A stretch of 38,172 bases of DNA from Nitrospinaceae bacterium (lineage in GTDB: Bacteria; Nitrospinota; Nitrospinia; Nitrospinales; VA-1), in contig JAJDBH010000014.1 in NCBI GenBank assembly GCA_029261455.1, positions 1-38,172 of the forward strand, in the 5' to 3' direction. Positions 11,129 to 19,484 of this stretch are shown here, in pieces (within the stretch, counting starts at the first letter, position 1; the number at the start of each line of letters is the position of its first letter). The notes under the pieces were generated by a model that worked only from the letters and a program-made list of their open reading frames with translations, ran no database searches and was not told the DNA's origin. Both the position numbers and the translations under genes were made by a program.

Positions 11129-12295
11129 TTATAAAGGTGGTGGCTCGGGAGTCAGTGAGTAGGGCTTGCGAGTCTTGGTTTTAATTTCAAACTCCTCATA
11201 AATTGCAACGCCCTCTGGTTTACCGTCGCATTCCAGAGTGATGCTATTCCAGAAATCTTTTCTCGACTTCCAGCGTGGATTCCATTTGTCACCGGGGTCA
11301 TCTTTCACGCATACCCGCCAAACAGTTCCCTTCAATATACCCCGAGAAATATCCAAAGTAATAAAATGATTCATCAGTGCCCTTTTTGCCAGAGCGTCAA
11401 ACACTTCTTTCGGTGCGGTGCGTTTTTCATTGCCCTGCAGATCGGCAAAAGGTTTGAAGGTGGCTCCGCCACCACCCGAAACAATGTGCATCGTTCCATC
11501 ACCACTTTGATATTTCCCTGTTTCTGATTTTGTGATTTTTAAGGTGTTGTCTTCGCCCAGACTCAGTGGGTGGAATCGTTCGTAAGAGTGCTGGTGACCC
11601 GCTAACACCAGGTCGGGTTTTAAAGCGCTCAACTGTTTGAGAAGGGTGTCGCGTTTGTTGATATACCATGCTGTTGTGAGCGCCGGTTCGTGGAAGGCAA
11701 GAATAACCCAGAGCCCCTTTTCTCTTGCTTCTTGAATGCGCGGCTGAAGCCACTCGGTGGGGTCTTGCCAGGGAAAGCTCAGAATGACACCTATGAACGC
11801 GTTGCCAACAACACGGGTGCCTTCAAAGGCGCGTGGAGTTTTTGGGTCGTCGAAACCAGAATCGAGTGGATCAATTTTATCCCAACATCCTGAAGCCTTG
11901 GGTTTGAATTTATGAGGTGGCAGATCATTATCGCCCGCAACAAAAAGTCTTAGTGGATAAGGCTCAACTAAAGTCTTTTTAATTTCTTCGATGTATTGGT
12001 CGGGGCAGGAGTCTGGAAACAGTTCAGGCTGGTAAACAAAATCGCCAAGGTGAAGTAACGCGTCTGGTGTTGTTTCGCGCATGGCTTTTTGAACTGCGGA
12101 AAACCCTGGCGGATAGGCCCGCTCTCCCGTTCCAGTATCACCGACTATAGTGATGCGTGTGACCGTGTCTTGGGGGAACGGGGCCATGACCTTCTGGATG
12201 CCCGGTATTATACGCGGAGCACTCTCGCTGAGTGAATAGTTGACGAAGAAGGCCAGCATCAAAAGAAAAATGATTTTCATAGTGAACCATTTCAT
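11129..12295 (-). CDS. Secreted purple-acid-phosphatase-like metallophosphoesterase
   Basis: 388 residues from the chosen start. An N-terminal signal peptide (MKWFTMKIIFLLMLAFF...) predicts export. The calcineurin-like metal motifs are in order: VGDTGTG (Asp), LHLGDFVY (Gly-Asp), FVAGDNDLPPH (in place of the usual GNHD), AFHEPALTT (His) and VLAGHQHSYERFHPL (GHxH). This set is typical of the purple acid phosphatase branch, which hydrolyses phosphate esters in the periplasm. I chose the ATG complementary to 12293-12295 because a strong GGGGGA ribosome binding site precedes it and it opens the signal peptide; the frame itself extends to 12352. Confidence 0.85.
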   Translation of the reverse strand: MKWFTMKIIFLLMLAFFVNYSLSESAPRIIPGIQKVMAPFPQDTVTRITIVGDTGTGERAYPPGFSAVQKAMRETTPDALLHLGDFVYQPELFPDSCPDQYIEEIKKTLVEPYPLRLFVAGDNDLPPHKFKPKASGCWDKIDPLDSGFDDPKTPRAFEGTRVVGNAFIGVILSFPWQDPTEWLQPRIQEAREKGLWVILAFHEPALTTAWYINKRDTLLKQLSALKPDLVLAGHQHSYERFHPLSLGEDNTLKITKSETGKYQSGDGTMHIVSGGGGATFKPFADLQGNEKRTAPKEVFDALAKRALMNHFITLDISRGILKGTVWRVCVKDDPGDKWNPRWKSRKDFWNSITLECDGKPEGVAIYEEFEIKTKTRKPYSLTPEPPPL

Positions 12296-12391
12296 AGAAA
12301 TTCCCCCAGGTTGTAAATCACTCCAGCCCCTCTTTTCTGTAAACTCGAACAATAGCGGGTATCTTATTCGATGAATTGGGTAAAGGTTTGT

Positions 12392-12442
12392 TAAGCCGAG
12401 AACATTTTTGCTCGCCCCATAAGGCTATTGCTAGTTGAGTCC
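12392..12442 (+). repeat. Dispersed ~60-bp intergenic repeat, diverged copy C
   Basis: Starts TAAGCCGAGAA and carries GGCTATTGCTAG, matching the beginning and middle of copies A and B; the rest is degenerate. Like A and B it sits just past the 3' end of a minus-strand gene, in antisense. Confidence 0.4.
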
Positions 12443-12458
12443 AGTATCACGCTGGCGG

Positions 12459-12890
12459 TTACCACAAAACCTCTGGCAGGGTTTCAACGAAGGTGCGGAT
12501 CTCGTCCCGCACCCTGCGATAATGATTCAGAGCTTCCTCTTCTGTTTTAGCCTTTTCGGCGAGTTTGGGTGGATCATCAAACCCGAAATGCACGACCGTG
12601 GTGGAGCAGGAAAAAATTGGACAATTTGTATCAGCGTGACTGCATACAGTGATCACGAAATCGAAAGGAATGGTTTCCACTTCTTCCATTTTTTGCGATT
12701 TCTGATCGGTGATGTCCACACCAGATTCCTGCATGACCTGAACCGCATTGGGATTGAGCCCATGCGCTTCGAGTCCAGCCGAAAATGCCTGGATGGAGTC
12801 GTTCTTCAAGTGCCGTGCCCAGCCCTCAGCCATCTGACTTCTGCACGAGTTACCGGTACATAAAAATAGAATTTTCAGTTTCTCCACCAT
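12459..12890 (-). CDS. arsC: Arsenate reductase, thioredoxin-coupled (low-molecular-weight phosphatase fold)
   Basis: 143 residues. The phosphate-binding loop is CTGNSCRSQMAEG (Cys11 to Arg17). The two extra cysteines of the arsenate reductase relay are present in VCSHADTNCP (Cys83 and Cys90), and the general-acid Asp is in GFDDPPK. The Cys11/Cys83/Cys90 spacing matches the pI258 ArsC group, which reduces arsenate to arsenite with thioredoxin. No arsR, arsB or acr3 gene is adjacent, so efflux must be encoded elsewhere. Confidence 0.88.
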   Translation of the reverse strand: MVEKLKILFLCTGNSCRSQMAEGWARHLKNDSIQAFSAGLEAHGLNPNAVQVMQESGVDITDQKSQKMEEVETIPFDFVITVCSHADTNCPIFSCSTTVVHFGFDDPPKLAEKAKTEEEALNHYRRVRDEIRTFVETLPEVLW

Positions 12891-12905
12891 CGCTTTAGAG
12901 TACCA

Positions 12906-12926
12906 CCCTCCAACGAGGGAGGCAAT
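12906..12926 (+). repeat. Hairpin-AGGCAAT element, copy 1
   Basis: CCCTC-CAAC-GAGGG followed directly by AGGCAAT. Same design as the elements at 13676, 13756 and 15049. Confidence 0.5.
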
Positions 12927-12961
12927 CCACCTCAGCTTGATTTTCGTCTAATTTTCGCTTA

Positions 12962-12989
12962 CCCTCTAGCGAGGGAGGTAGATAGCAAT
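12962..12989 (+). repeat. Hairpin-AGGCAAT element, copy 2 (with insertion)
   Basis: CCCTC-TAGC-GAGGG then AGGTAGATAGCAAT, that is, the tail with an extra seven bases. It has the same stem as copy 1 with a different loop. Confidence 0.4.
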
Positions 12990-13005
12990 GACTGCTTTAG
13001 GCGAA

Positions 13006-13039
13006 CAAGCTTGCCCTTGGTTTGATGGGCCAGTGCAAT
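13006..13039 (+). promoter_or_regulatory. Possible lexA promoter with palindromic operator
   Basis: TTGCCC (13011-13016), 17-base spacer, TGCAAT (13034-13039). The palindrome CAAGCTTG overlaps the -35, a position suited to LexA self-repression. The match to any known SOS box is weak. Confidence 0.3.
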
Positions 13040-13081
13040 ATTTCCGTAGTTTTCTTAGAGAAAATCGAAGGAGTTTAAACT

Positions 13082-13675
13082 ATGCATCTCACCAAACGGC
13101 AACGGGAGATTTATGAGTATCTCAAGGAGCATATTTATTCCAAGGGATATGCCCCCAGCATTGTGGAAATTGGCAAACATTTCCAGCTCAGTTCCCCGGC
13201 AACGGTGCACAAGCATCTGAGCCATTTGGAAAAGAAAGGGCTGATTAAGAAACAGCATAATTTGAGTCGAGCCATTGAAGTGGTGGAAGAGCCGAAGCGG
13301 GAATACCCAGTGCTGGGGAATATTGCGGCAGGTAAACCGATAGAGGTGATGGACCACCGTGAAGTGATGGCTCTGTTGCCTGATGCTGGTGACAAGGATA
13401 TTTTTGTCCTCAGGGTTAAAGGAAGTTCAATGATCGAAGACCACATTCAAGATGGAGATTATGTGATTGTGGAGCGACGCTCGGTCGCCGAAAATGGCGA
13501 GACGGTGGTGGCATTGATAGACAACGACAGGGCGACTTTGAAACGGTTTTATCGGGAAAACGGCCGGGTACGTTTGCAACCCGCCCACCCGGATATGAAA
13601 CCGATCATCATCCGTGAAGGCGACTTCGCCATTCAAGGCGTGGTCATTGGCGTGTTACGCAAGTTTGACAAATGA
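13082..13675 (+). CDS. lexA: LexA repressor of the SOS response
   Basis: 197 residues. The N-terminal winged helix starts MHLTKRQREIYEYLKEH with the recognition region SIVEIGKHFQLSSPATVHKHLSHLEKKG. The self-cleavage site is Ala83-Gly84 in NIAAGKPIE, with catalytic Ser116 (VKGSSMIED) and Lys154 (ATLKRF). On DNA damage, RecA filaments stimulate cleavage and derepress SOS genes. A ribosome binding site GAAGGAG precedes the ATG. The translesion polymerase gene dinB follows in the same direction, a common SOS pairing. Confidence 0.96.
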   Translation: MHLTKRQREIYEYLKEHIYSKGYAPSIVEIGKHFQLSSPATVHKHLSHLEKKGLIKKQHNLSRAIEVVEEPKREYPVLGNIAAGKPIEVMDHREVMALLPDAGDKDIFVLRVKGSSMIEDHIQDGDYVIVERRSVAENGETVVALIDNDRATLKRFYRENGRVRLQPAHPDMKPIIIREGDFAIQGVVIGVLRKFDK

Positions 13676-13697
13676 CCGGTGAGCCACCGGAGGCAAT
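13676..13697 (+). repeat. Hairpin-AGGCAAT element, copy 3
   Basis: CCGGTG-AGC-CACCGG followed by AGGCAAT, starting immediately after the lexA stop codon. It faces copy 4 in opposite orientation across the lexA-dinB gap. Confidence 0.5.
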
Positions 13698-13755
13698 GGG
13701 TCGGTGTGGTTCATGGCACATTTGAAAGTTGTGCTTCTGGATTTAAGTTTTTCTA

Positions 13756-13776
13756 ATTGCCTCCCACGCTAGTGGG
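13756..13776 (-). repeat. Hairpin-AGGCAAT element, copy 4
   Basis: On the minus strand CCCAC-TAGC-GTGGG followed by AGGCAAT. With copy 3 it makes an inverted pair about 100 bp long, like a REP doublet. Confidence 0.5.
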
Positions 13777-13799
13777 CTGTGGTTAATTGAGGTTTTGAA

Positions 13800-14978
13800 T
13801 TGAGTTTGCGACAAATTTTACATGTAGATATGGACGCGTTTTTTGTGTCGGTGGAAGAGGTGCTTGATCCGTCCCTTAAAGGCCGACCTGTGATTGTGGG
13901 AGGTAACCCTGATAGCAGGGGGGTAGTCGCGGCAGCATCTTATGCGGCGAGAAAATATGGTATTCATTCTGCCATGCCGATTGCAAAAGCGAAAAAGTTG
14001 TGTCCACACGCAATTTTTTTGCGCGGTTCTCATGGGCTATACAGAAAGTACTCGGAAAAGGTTTTTGAAATTTTAAAAGGTTATTCCCCATTAGTAGAAC
14101 CGATGTCTCTTGATGAGGCATTTGTCGATTTAACCGGATGCGAAAGATTGCATGGCCCGGTCCTCAAGGCGGCAGAAAAGATTCGCAACGAAATTCGTGA
14201 GGCATTAGGATTGAACGCTTCTATCGGTATTGCTTCCAACAAACTGCTGGCAAAAATCGCCTCGGCTTATTGCAAACCCAATGGAATGCTGTGGATCACG
14301 TCGGGTATGGAACAAAAATTTCTGGCTCCGCTTCCCATCCGCCGCGTTCCTGGAATCGGGCCGAAAGGCGAGGCCGAACTTAAACGTATGGGAGTTAAAT
14401 CTGTGGGAGACCTTGCCCGCCTGCCGCTAGAAGTTCTCGAAGAGGCTTATGGGAAATGGGGTACGTCCCTTTATCGCAAGGCCAAAGGAATCAGTGATAG
14501 TCCCGTCATTAGTGCAACAGGTGATCCGCGTTCGATAAGCCGTGAGACGACATTGGAGACAGATTCAATAGATCCGTTATTTCTGGAGTCTACGCTCAGT
14601 TACCTGACCGAAAAGGTTGCGAGTCAACTCAGGGAAAACAAGTTGTTTGCCAGTACGGTGGTGTTGAAACTGCGTTACTCTGATTTTCAGACAGTGACCC
14701 GATCAAAAACACTGGATATGCCGACAGTAGAAGATCACATATTGTTTAAAACAGGAGTAGGATTGTTCCGTAATTTATTTTCCTGCGAGGCGCAGGTGCG
14801 TCTCATCGGTTTCACATGTACTTCGTTAACTGCGCATCCTAATCGACAGGAAGAGTTGTTTGATAATAAGGGCGGGCAAAGCTGGGACGGTTTGTATCAA
14901 GGCATCGACCAAATTCGTCATAAATACGGTTTTAAATCCCTTTTACGAGCAACTAGCCGTGGGGGCAACTGGAAATAG
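13800..14978 (+). CDS. dinB: DNA polymerase IV (Y-family translesion polymerase)
   Basis: 392 residues. Catalytic carboxylates are in HVDMDAFFVSVE and SLDEAFVDLTG, with the steric-gate Phe in the first motif. The fingers (YAARKYGIHSAMP), the thumb helix-hairpin-helix (RRVPGIGPKGEAELKRMG) and a little-finger domain follow. Near the C-terminus RQEELFD fits a beta-clamp-binding peptide. The start is TTG at 13800 with GAGG seven bases upstream; no ATG fits, because the conserved HVDMDAFF follows within eight residues. It copies past damaged bases during SOS. Confidence 0.94.
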   Translation: MSLRQILHVDMDAFFVSVEEVLDPSLKGRPVIVGGNPDSRGVVAAASYAARKYGIHSAMPIAKAKKLCPHAIFLRGSHGLYRKYSEKVFEILKGYSPLVEPMSLDEAFVDLTGCERLHGPVLKAAEKIRNEIREALGLNASIGIASNKLLAKIASAYCKPNGMLWITSGMEQKFLAPLPIRRVPGIGPKGEAELKRMGVKSVGDLARLPLEVLEEAYGKWGTSLYRKAKGISDSPVISATGDPRSISRETTLETDSIDPLFLESTLSYLTEKVASQLRENKLFASTVVLKLRYSDFQTVTRSKTLDMPTVEDHILFKTGVGLFRNLFSCEAQVRLIGFTCTSLTAHPNRQEELFDNKGGQSWDGLYQGIDQIRHKYGFKSLLRATSRGGNWK

Positions 14979-15048
14979 GTTCTTGGGTCACGATAAAGAG
15001 TTACTCGTCTGATAAAGTTATTGTTTATTTTCAGTGGGGAATTCCACG

Positions 15049-15067
15049 GCGAGCCATCGCAGGCAAT
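15049..15067 (+). repeat. Hairpin-AGGCAAT element, copy 5
   Basis: GCGA-GCCA-TCGC followed by AGGCAAT, about 50 bases before the aminotransferase start. Confidence 0.45.
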
Positions 15068-15116
15068 AGGGCTGCTGCAATAATTTCCTCTGATAAGGGG
15101 GCCAAGGGAGTTTTAA

Positions 15117-16256
15117 ATGGATTTAGAAAACATTAGAAAAGAGTTTCCTGTGATGGAGGAGTTGATCTTTTTCGATCATGCTCGAGTAGCTCCTTTACCT
15201 GAACGGGTACGAAAAGTGGTGACGGGATTTGTAAATGATGCCACACACTATGGAACCGCTCATTACGAAACTTGGATAGGTGAGATAGATAAGGCGCGGA
15301 AAAGTTTTGCTCGGCTCATCAACGCCGGCACGGATGAGGTAGCATTTATTAAAAACACTTCCGAAGGTCTCTCCATTGTTGCCAATGGCCTGGATTGGAA
15401 GTCGGGCGACAATGTGGTCATCCCTGACATTGAGTTCCCTGCCAATGTATATCCCTGGTGGAACCTGAAACGTCTGGGTGTTGAAACCCGCATGGTCCGT
15501 GCTGTGGAAGGACGGGTTTTGTTTGATGATCTAGTCAGGTAAGTGGATGCACGGACGAAACTCATTTCTATCAGCTCGGTAGAATGTAACAGTGGGTTCC
15601 GCTGTGATCTTAATCGTATTGGTGCGTTCTGCAAGGACAAGGGGATTCTGTTTTGTGTTGATGCCATTCAAAGCCTTGGCATCCTGCCTATGGATGTGAA
15701 ACGCGACCATATCGATTTCCTCTCTGCGGATGGGCATAAATGGATGCTCAGTGTCGAAGGGCTTGGCGGATTTTACATTTCAAAAGAAGTTTTAGAAAAG
15801 GTGTATCCGGTAACGGTGGGATGGGGGAATATGGTCAACGCTGCTGATTTTATGAATTATGAGTTTTCCTTCAGGCCAAACGCGCAACGCTTTGAAGAAG
15901 GTTCGCTCAACACAATGAGTATCCACGCGTTTGGCGCGGCGTTGGACCTATTGCTGGAGACAGGAGTTGAAAATATCGAGAACAGGGTAATGGTTTTGGG
16001 CGATAAGATTATTGAACAACTCAATCAGCGTGGACTGAAAGTTTATAGCTCCACTCGCCCAGAAGAACGCTCCGGAAATATTGCTTTCGTGATGGATCAG
16101 AATATCAACAAGCTTTATGAATGGATGTTGAAGAACAAGGTGAAGCTCACAGTGCGCGATGGTCTTGTTCGTCTCTCTCCGCATTTTTATAACAGTGAAG
16201 ATGAGATCAGTCGCTTATTTGCCCTGCTGGACAAATTTGGGGCATCGGAACTATAA
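15117..16256 (+). pseudogene. Class V aminotransferase (NifS/CsdA-like fold) interrupted by one in-frame TAA
   Basis: Reading through one stop gives about 380 residues, the full family length. The first part (15117-15542) contains FFDHARVAPLP, the cofactor-binding region FIKNTSEGLSIVANGL and PDIEFPANVYPW. A TAA lies at 15540-15542. The second part continues in the same frame with ISISSVECNSGFRCDL, FCVDAIQSLG (PLP-binding Asp), SADGHKWMLSVEG (Schiff-base Lys) and RFEEGSLN. No other lesion is seen. Readings: a recent nonsense mutation (one base from CAA or AAA), a base-call error, or stop read-through. A GTG directly after the stop could restart translation but would make a fragment without the N-terminal half. 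Members act as cysteine desulfurases or related PLP lyases; the exact reaction is unknown. Confidence 0.8.
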
Positions 16257-16295
16257 GGGAGTCTTTTAAATTTTTGGGGAATTGCTGGTTGGTTG

Positions 16296-17555
16296 TTACC
16301 CGGTTCGGGTCACAAAGTTTTTCAGTTTTTCTTTTCTCTGTATATGTTTGGCGAGTTCAATAGCATCCTGCTTGTTTTTAAATTTATCTATTTGTACTTT
16401 GTATATCTTGTTGTGGGTTACAAAAGCGTTATAGCCTTTCCCCACCAGTTTCTTTAAAAGACTTTGAGCATAGGCTTTGGTTTTATAGGCCCCCACCTGC
16501 ACGGTGTATAACGTTGAGCTTTTATTTGTGTTAGCTTTTTCGTGGGACAACTGGCTTTCTATGTGGGTTGGTATGGCCAAGGTTGTTTTATACGTGTTCA
16601 TAGGAACCGGGGTGACAATTTTTTTTCTTTTTACTTTGACGGTAGCAGGAAGCTGGGCCATTTCTGATTCTACGGCTTTAACTTTTCGAACGACTACGGG
16701 CACTTCATTTCGAGTTTTTTCTGTTGATATGAGAGGTTTTTTTTCCTGAGCCAGTATGCCGCTTTGGGTTTCCTGATAGGTCAAGACTTCCATTTCATCG
16801 CCTAGAGAGAGCGCCTCATTCCATTCAGCTTTGAGTTGTTGGAGTTCTTCAATTTTTTTCAGGTCAGTGGTGGCATTTTTGGCGATCATTGTTTCTTTAA
16901 ACTGTGTTTCCTTCACTGCATTTTCAGGTTTCTTCACCAGGGCAGTGAGTTTGTCGACCATTTTAGAGGTCATCTTGCTCAGGTTGAATTTGTTGGTCAC
17001 AAATTGAATGGGGGCGAGCAGGGCAGTTGTGATTCCAGTTGGTATTTTCCCGATGCCGGAAAAATCATGCTCCGTTTGTTCGGCTCGCCATAGAATCTCC
17101 CCGGTGCGTGTGTCTACCATTTGTACAGAAACACTGAGTTCAATAGAGGAGTGTACAATAAAGTAGCTGCGTTCCACTTTGTTGATGCGGCTGAATACAA
17201 TAGCATCAGCCCCCAGAATTTCACCAAACTGCATGGGATTGATATTGAGAAAACTTGCGGGATTGTTCAAGTGGTTCTGTTTCAACAGCCCGTCTACAAT
17301 ATATTTTTCCAGTAAATTGAATTTGGATTGCTTGAGGTTGGCATATAAACCTTGCCGAAACATTTTTGCCATTTCCATTTGTCCTGCATCGCTCGCTTCA
17401 ACGGGCAGGATGGCCACAGTTTGGTGCTTGGACAGTCCGTTTAGATGGCCGGATACTTTGGTCTGCAGGTCTGAGGCGCAGGCAGAAACCAGAGTTGCCA
17501 AAAGTAGTACTCCTAGAGACCGGGCAAGACTGGAAATGTTTTTAGTCAATATCAT
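16296..17555 (-). CDS. GNA1162/DUF799-like lipoprotein with C-terminal SPOR domain
   Basis: 419 residues. A lipoprotein signal ends in LVSAC (Cys26). Residues about 45-190 resemble the GNA1162-like lipoprotein fold: VAILPVEASD, FGEILGADAIVFSRI and VQMVDTRTGEILWRAEQTEHDFSG. A basic linker of about 150 residues follows, then a SPOR domain (about 347-419: YTVQVGAYKTKAYAQSLLKK and KIYKVQIDKFKNKQDA) that should bind denuded septal peptidoglycan. It is paralogous to the upstream gene and only two bases separate them, so the two are surely co-transcribed. The family assignment rests on motif patterns only. Confidence 0.75.
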   Translation of the reverse strand: MILTKNISSLARSLGVLLLATLVSACASDLQTKVSGHLNGLSKHQTVAILPVEASDAGQMEMAKMFRQGLYANLKQSKFNLLEKYIVDGLLKQNHLNNPASFLNINPMQFGEILGADAIVFSRINKVERSYFIVHSSIELSVSVQMVDTRTGEILWRAEQTEHDFSGIGKIPTGITTALLAPIQFVTNKFNLSKMTSKMVDKLTALVKKPENAVKETQFKETMIAKNATTDLKKIEELQQLKAEWNEALSLGDEMEVLTYQETQSGILAQEKKPLISTEKTRNEVPVVVRKVKAVESEMAQLPATVKVKRKKIVTPVPMNTYKTTLAIPTHIESQLSHEKANTNKSSTLYTVQVGAYKTKAYAQSLLKKLVGKGYNAFVTHNKIYKVQIDKFKNKQDAIELAKHIQRKEKLKNFVTRTG

Positions 17556-17557
17556 AG

Positions 17558-18493
17558 TTAGTTGGTGGACGAGGCATCAAATTGAACCATACCGTCCTTA
17601 TAGAACTTTTTCCCCGTTAGACCATTTTTGTCCTGCAGGGTACCGACTATCAGAGAGCTGCTAACATGATCAGAAGATTTTATGGTGTAGCTTCCGGTAT
17701 AAAGACCGGGTACGATTTCTTTTAAGGGTATGTCTGATTTCCAGCTTCCAATACCGAAATAACCCGTCAGGCCCGGGTCGCCTTTCAGGTTTACATAAAT
17801 TCGGTCGTTAGGCTTCAATTTCAAGCTTGGTTTTAAGTTGGTCTCAATGCTGATGATTTTGGGTAGACGAATTTCTTCTGTCCAGCTGTCGGCAGGGTCA
17901 GGGATTTCCTTCATCATACCGATCGAAAATATTTCTGCTGTTTTATAGTAGGCCTGATGTACCTTTACGTTTTCCATTTGATCTTGAATGATCTCGACAA
18001 TTGTTGGAGAAAGTATTCCTGAATAAGTGCTTTCCTTATGTTCGGTTTCCCAGAGAATATCTCCTGTTCGCAGATCAAGCATATCAATTTTTGCTTTAAT
18101 GGAAGTCTCAGCGTGAATGCCGCCGGTGAAATTATTGGCAGATAGAACACGGCCGCGAATCACCGCATCTACTCCTAAGATTTCCCGGAGCCTTTCAGGG
18201 CTCAACTCTATAATCTTTTTATTGTCGGTCAGACCCGCTAGGCTTAATTTTTCGTTAATGGTTTCCAAGGGAAGATCGACATAACCTAAAAAGCTAAAAT
18301 AATTATAAAAACAGTCTCGGAACAGGTCGTGAGGAGAAACGTCTTCATGAACCGGCTCCTCAAGAGTGAAGGGCAAAATGGCAACAGAGCGGGGTTGCAT
18401 GCTTATATTTGTATTGTTCTGGCGTATCTCCAGATCAACGGTGCCACACCCGACAAATATAAAACTTAAAAGTACGAGGGATAATTTCATCAT
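17558..18493 (-). CDS. GNA1162/DUF799-like lipoprotein, paralogue of the downstream gene
   Basis: About 311 residues from the chosen start. The signal MMKLSLVLLSFIFVGC has a lipobox Cys16. The shared fold shows SVAILPFTLEEP, REILGVDAVIRGRVL and MLDLRTGDILWETEHKESTYSG, matching the next gene nearly motif for motif. Instead of SPOR it ends in a beta-rich domain (about 205-310) with LKPNDRIYVNLKGDPG and PGLYTGSYTI. The frame runs up to 18532, but the double Met at 18488-18493 opens the lipoprotein signal. The likely site is the outer-membrane inner leaflet; the exact role is unknown. Confidence 0.72.
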   Translation of the reverse strand: MMKLSLVLLSFIFVGCGTVDLEIRQNNTNISMQPRSVAILPFTLEEPVHEDVSPHDLFRDCFYNYFSFLGYVDLPLETINEKLSLAGLTDNKKIIELSPERLREILGVDAVIRGRVLSANNFTGGIHAETSIKAKIDMLDLRTGDILWETEHKESTYSGILSPTIVEIIQDQMENVKVHQAYYKTAEIFSIGMMKEIPDPADSWTEEIRLPKIISIETNLKPSLKLKPNDRIYVNLKGDPGLTGYFGIGSWKSDIPLKEIVPGLYTGSYTIKSSDHVSSSLIVGTLQDKNGLTGKKFYKDGMVQFDASSTN

Positions 18494-18840
18494 TGAAAAA
18501 ATACGGCTCTGGATCACGATTTGTTGCCCCATCTAAAATATTGATTATTTGGGTCTTTTGCCTATATTTTGGATTAATCTAATATATGAAATCCTGCCAA
18601 ATTTGTCAATATTTTATGTAATTCATTAAAATTCAGTTGTATTTGTGGTCCGGGTCGTGTTTCACTCCTCATCACTTTATATTTATGAAAATGGCATAGA
18701 GTCTCCTAATGATTTATCGTCATTTTTACGGTAAGAGATGAGAGGGGACTTGAAAGGGAGTAGCTGGATGCTTGATTAGAAATATCATATTTGCTAAAGT
18801 TGCTAATAAGACGGGTGAAACTAATTTTGAGGGTTTATTG
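18494..18840. other. Divergent lipoprotein/mlaC intergenic region
   Basis: About 350 AT-rich bases with no supported ORF. It holds a strong minus-strand promoter (18581-18609) and a weaker plus-strand candidate near 18772-18800 (TTGATT, 17-base spacer, TAAAGT). Confidence 0.5.
18581..18609 (-). promoter_or_regulatory. Predicted promoter of the lipoprotein pair
   Basis: On the minus strand TTGACA (perfect), 17-base spacer, TATATT. The start site would be near 18574, giving a leader of about 80 bases to the ATG at 18493. Confidence 0.6.
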
Positions 18841-19470
18841 ATGAATAGGAAAATTACTTTGGGTTGTATGTTGATTGCGGTTTCTTTGTTTTTGTGTGCC
18901 GGACAGGTATTTGCAGAATCGCAAATCACTGCGGACGTGCGTGAAACCATCGATCAGGTTCTTGAAATTGTTGCTGATGAAAACCTCAAGAATGATCCGG
19001 TCTTAAGAAGAGAAAAACTGCGTAAGGTGATAGGCCTGCGCTTCAATTATAAGCAGATGGTGATGCGTTCTCTGGCCAAGAATTATAAAACCCGTAGCGA
19101 TGAGGAGCGTAAAGAGTTCACATTACTATTCAAAAAATTACTTGAAAACTCCTACGCCAGCAAAATTGAGAATTATAAGGATGAGACCATTAATTATGTA
19201 GACGAACAAGTTAAAGGGAAATATGCTCTGGTCAGAACCCAGATTGTCCGTAAAGACGGTGTGATTGATGTCGACTACAAAATGCTCAAAGATGATGGCC
19301 AATGGTTGGTCTATGACTTCGTGATAGAAGGGGTGAGCCTTATCCGCAATTATAAGTCTCAGTTTTCCAAAATAATCAGCACCGAATCCTACGCGGCTCT
19401 GGTCAGCAAGCTGAGCAAAAAGATCGACGATCTTGAAGCTAGAAAAAATACGGATGCTGAAAACCTCTAA
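18841..19470 (+). CDS. MlaC/Ttg2D-family periplasmic phospholipid-binding protein
   Basis: 209 residues from the chosen ATG. A signal peptide ends near VFAES. The Tol_Tol_Ttg2 family pattern is present: TIDQVLEIVADENLK, RREKLRKVIGLRFNYKQMVMRSL, the LLENSYASKIENYKDE region and VDYKMLKDDGQWLVYDFVIEGVSLIRNYKSQF. Relatives shuttle lipids across the periplasm, paired with an Mla ABC transporter or with an RND/MMPL protein (HpnM with HpnN). No mlaDEF lies here, but an MMPL exporter is encoded 3 kb away on the other strand. The start follows GAGGG; a longer frame from 18772 lacks one. Confidence 0.88.
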   Translation: MNRKITLGCMLIAVSLFLCAGQVFAESQITADVRETIDQVLEIVADENLKNDPVLRREKLRKVIGLRFNYKQMVMRSLAKNYKTRSDEERKEFTLLFKKLLENSYASKIENYKDETINYVDEQVKGKYALVRTQIVRKDGVIDVDYKMLKDDGQWLVYDFVIEGVSLIRNYKSQFSKIISTESYAALVSKLSKKIDDLEARKNTDAENL

Positions 19471-19484
19471 GAGGTTCTGAGCGA

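Noticed and set aside
12906-12989. CRISPR-like array from the paired CCCTC..GAGGG units
   Set aside because: Only two units, unequal, each self-complementary with no constant long repeat or spacer; no cas genes.
15540-15542. Recoding of the stop as selenocysteine or pyrrolysine in the aminotransferase
   Set aside because: The codon is TAA, whereas these use TGA and TAG.
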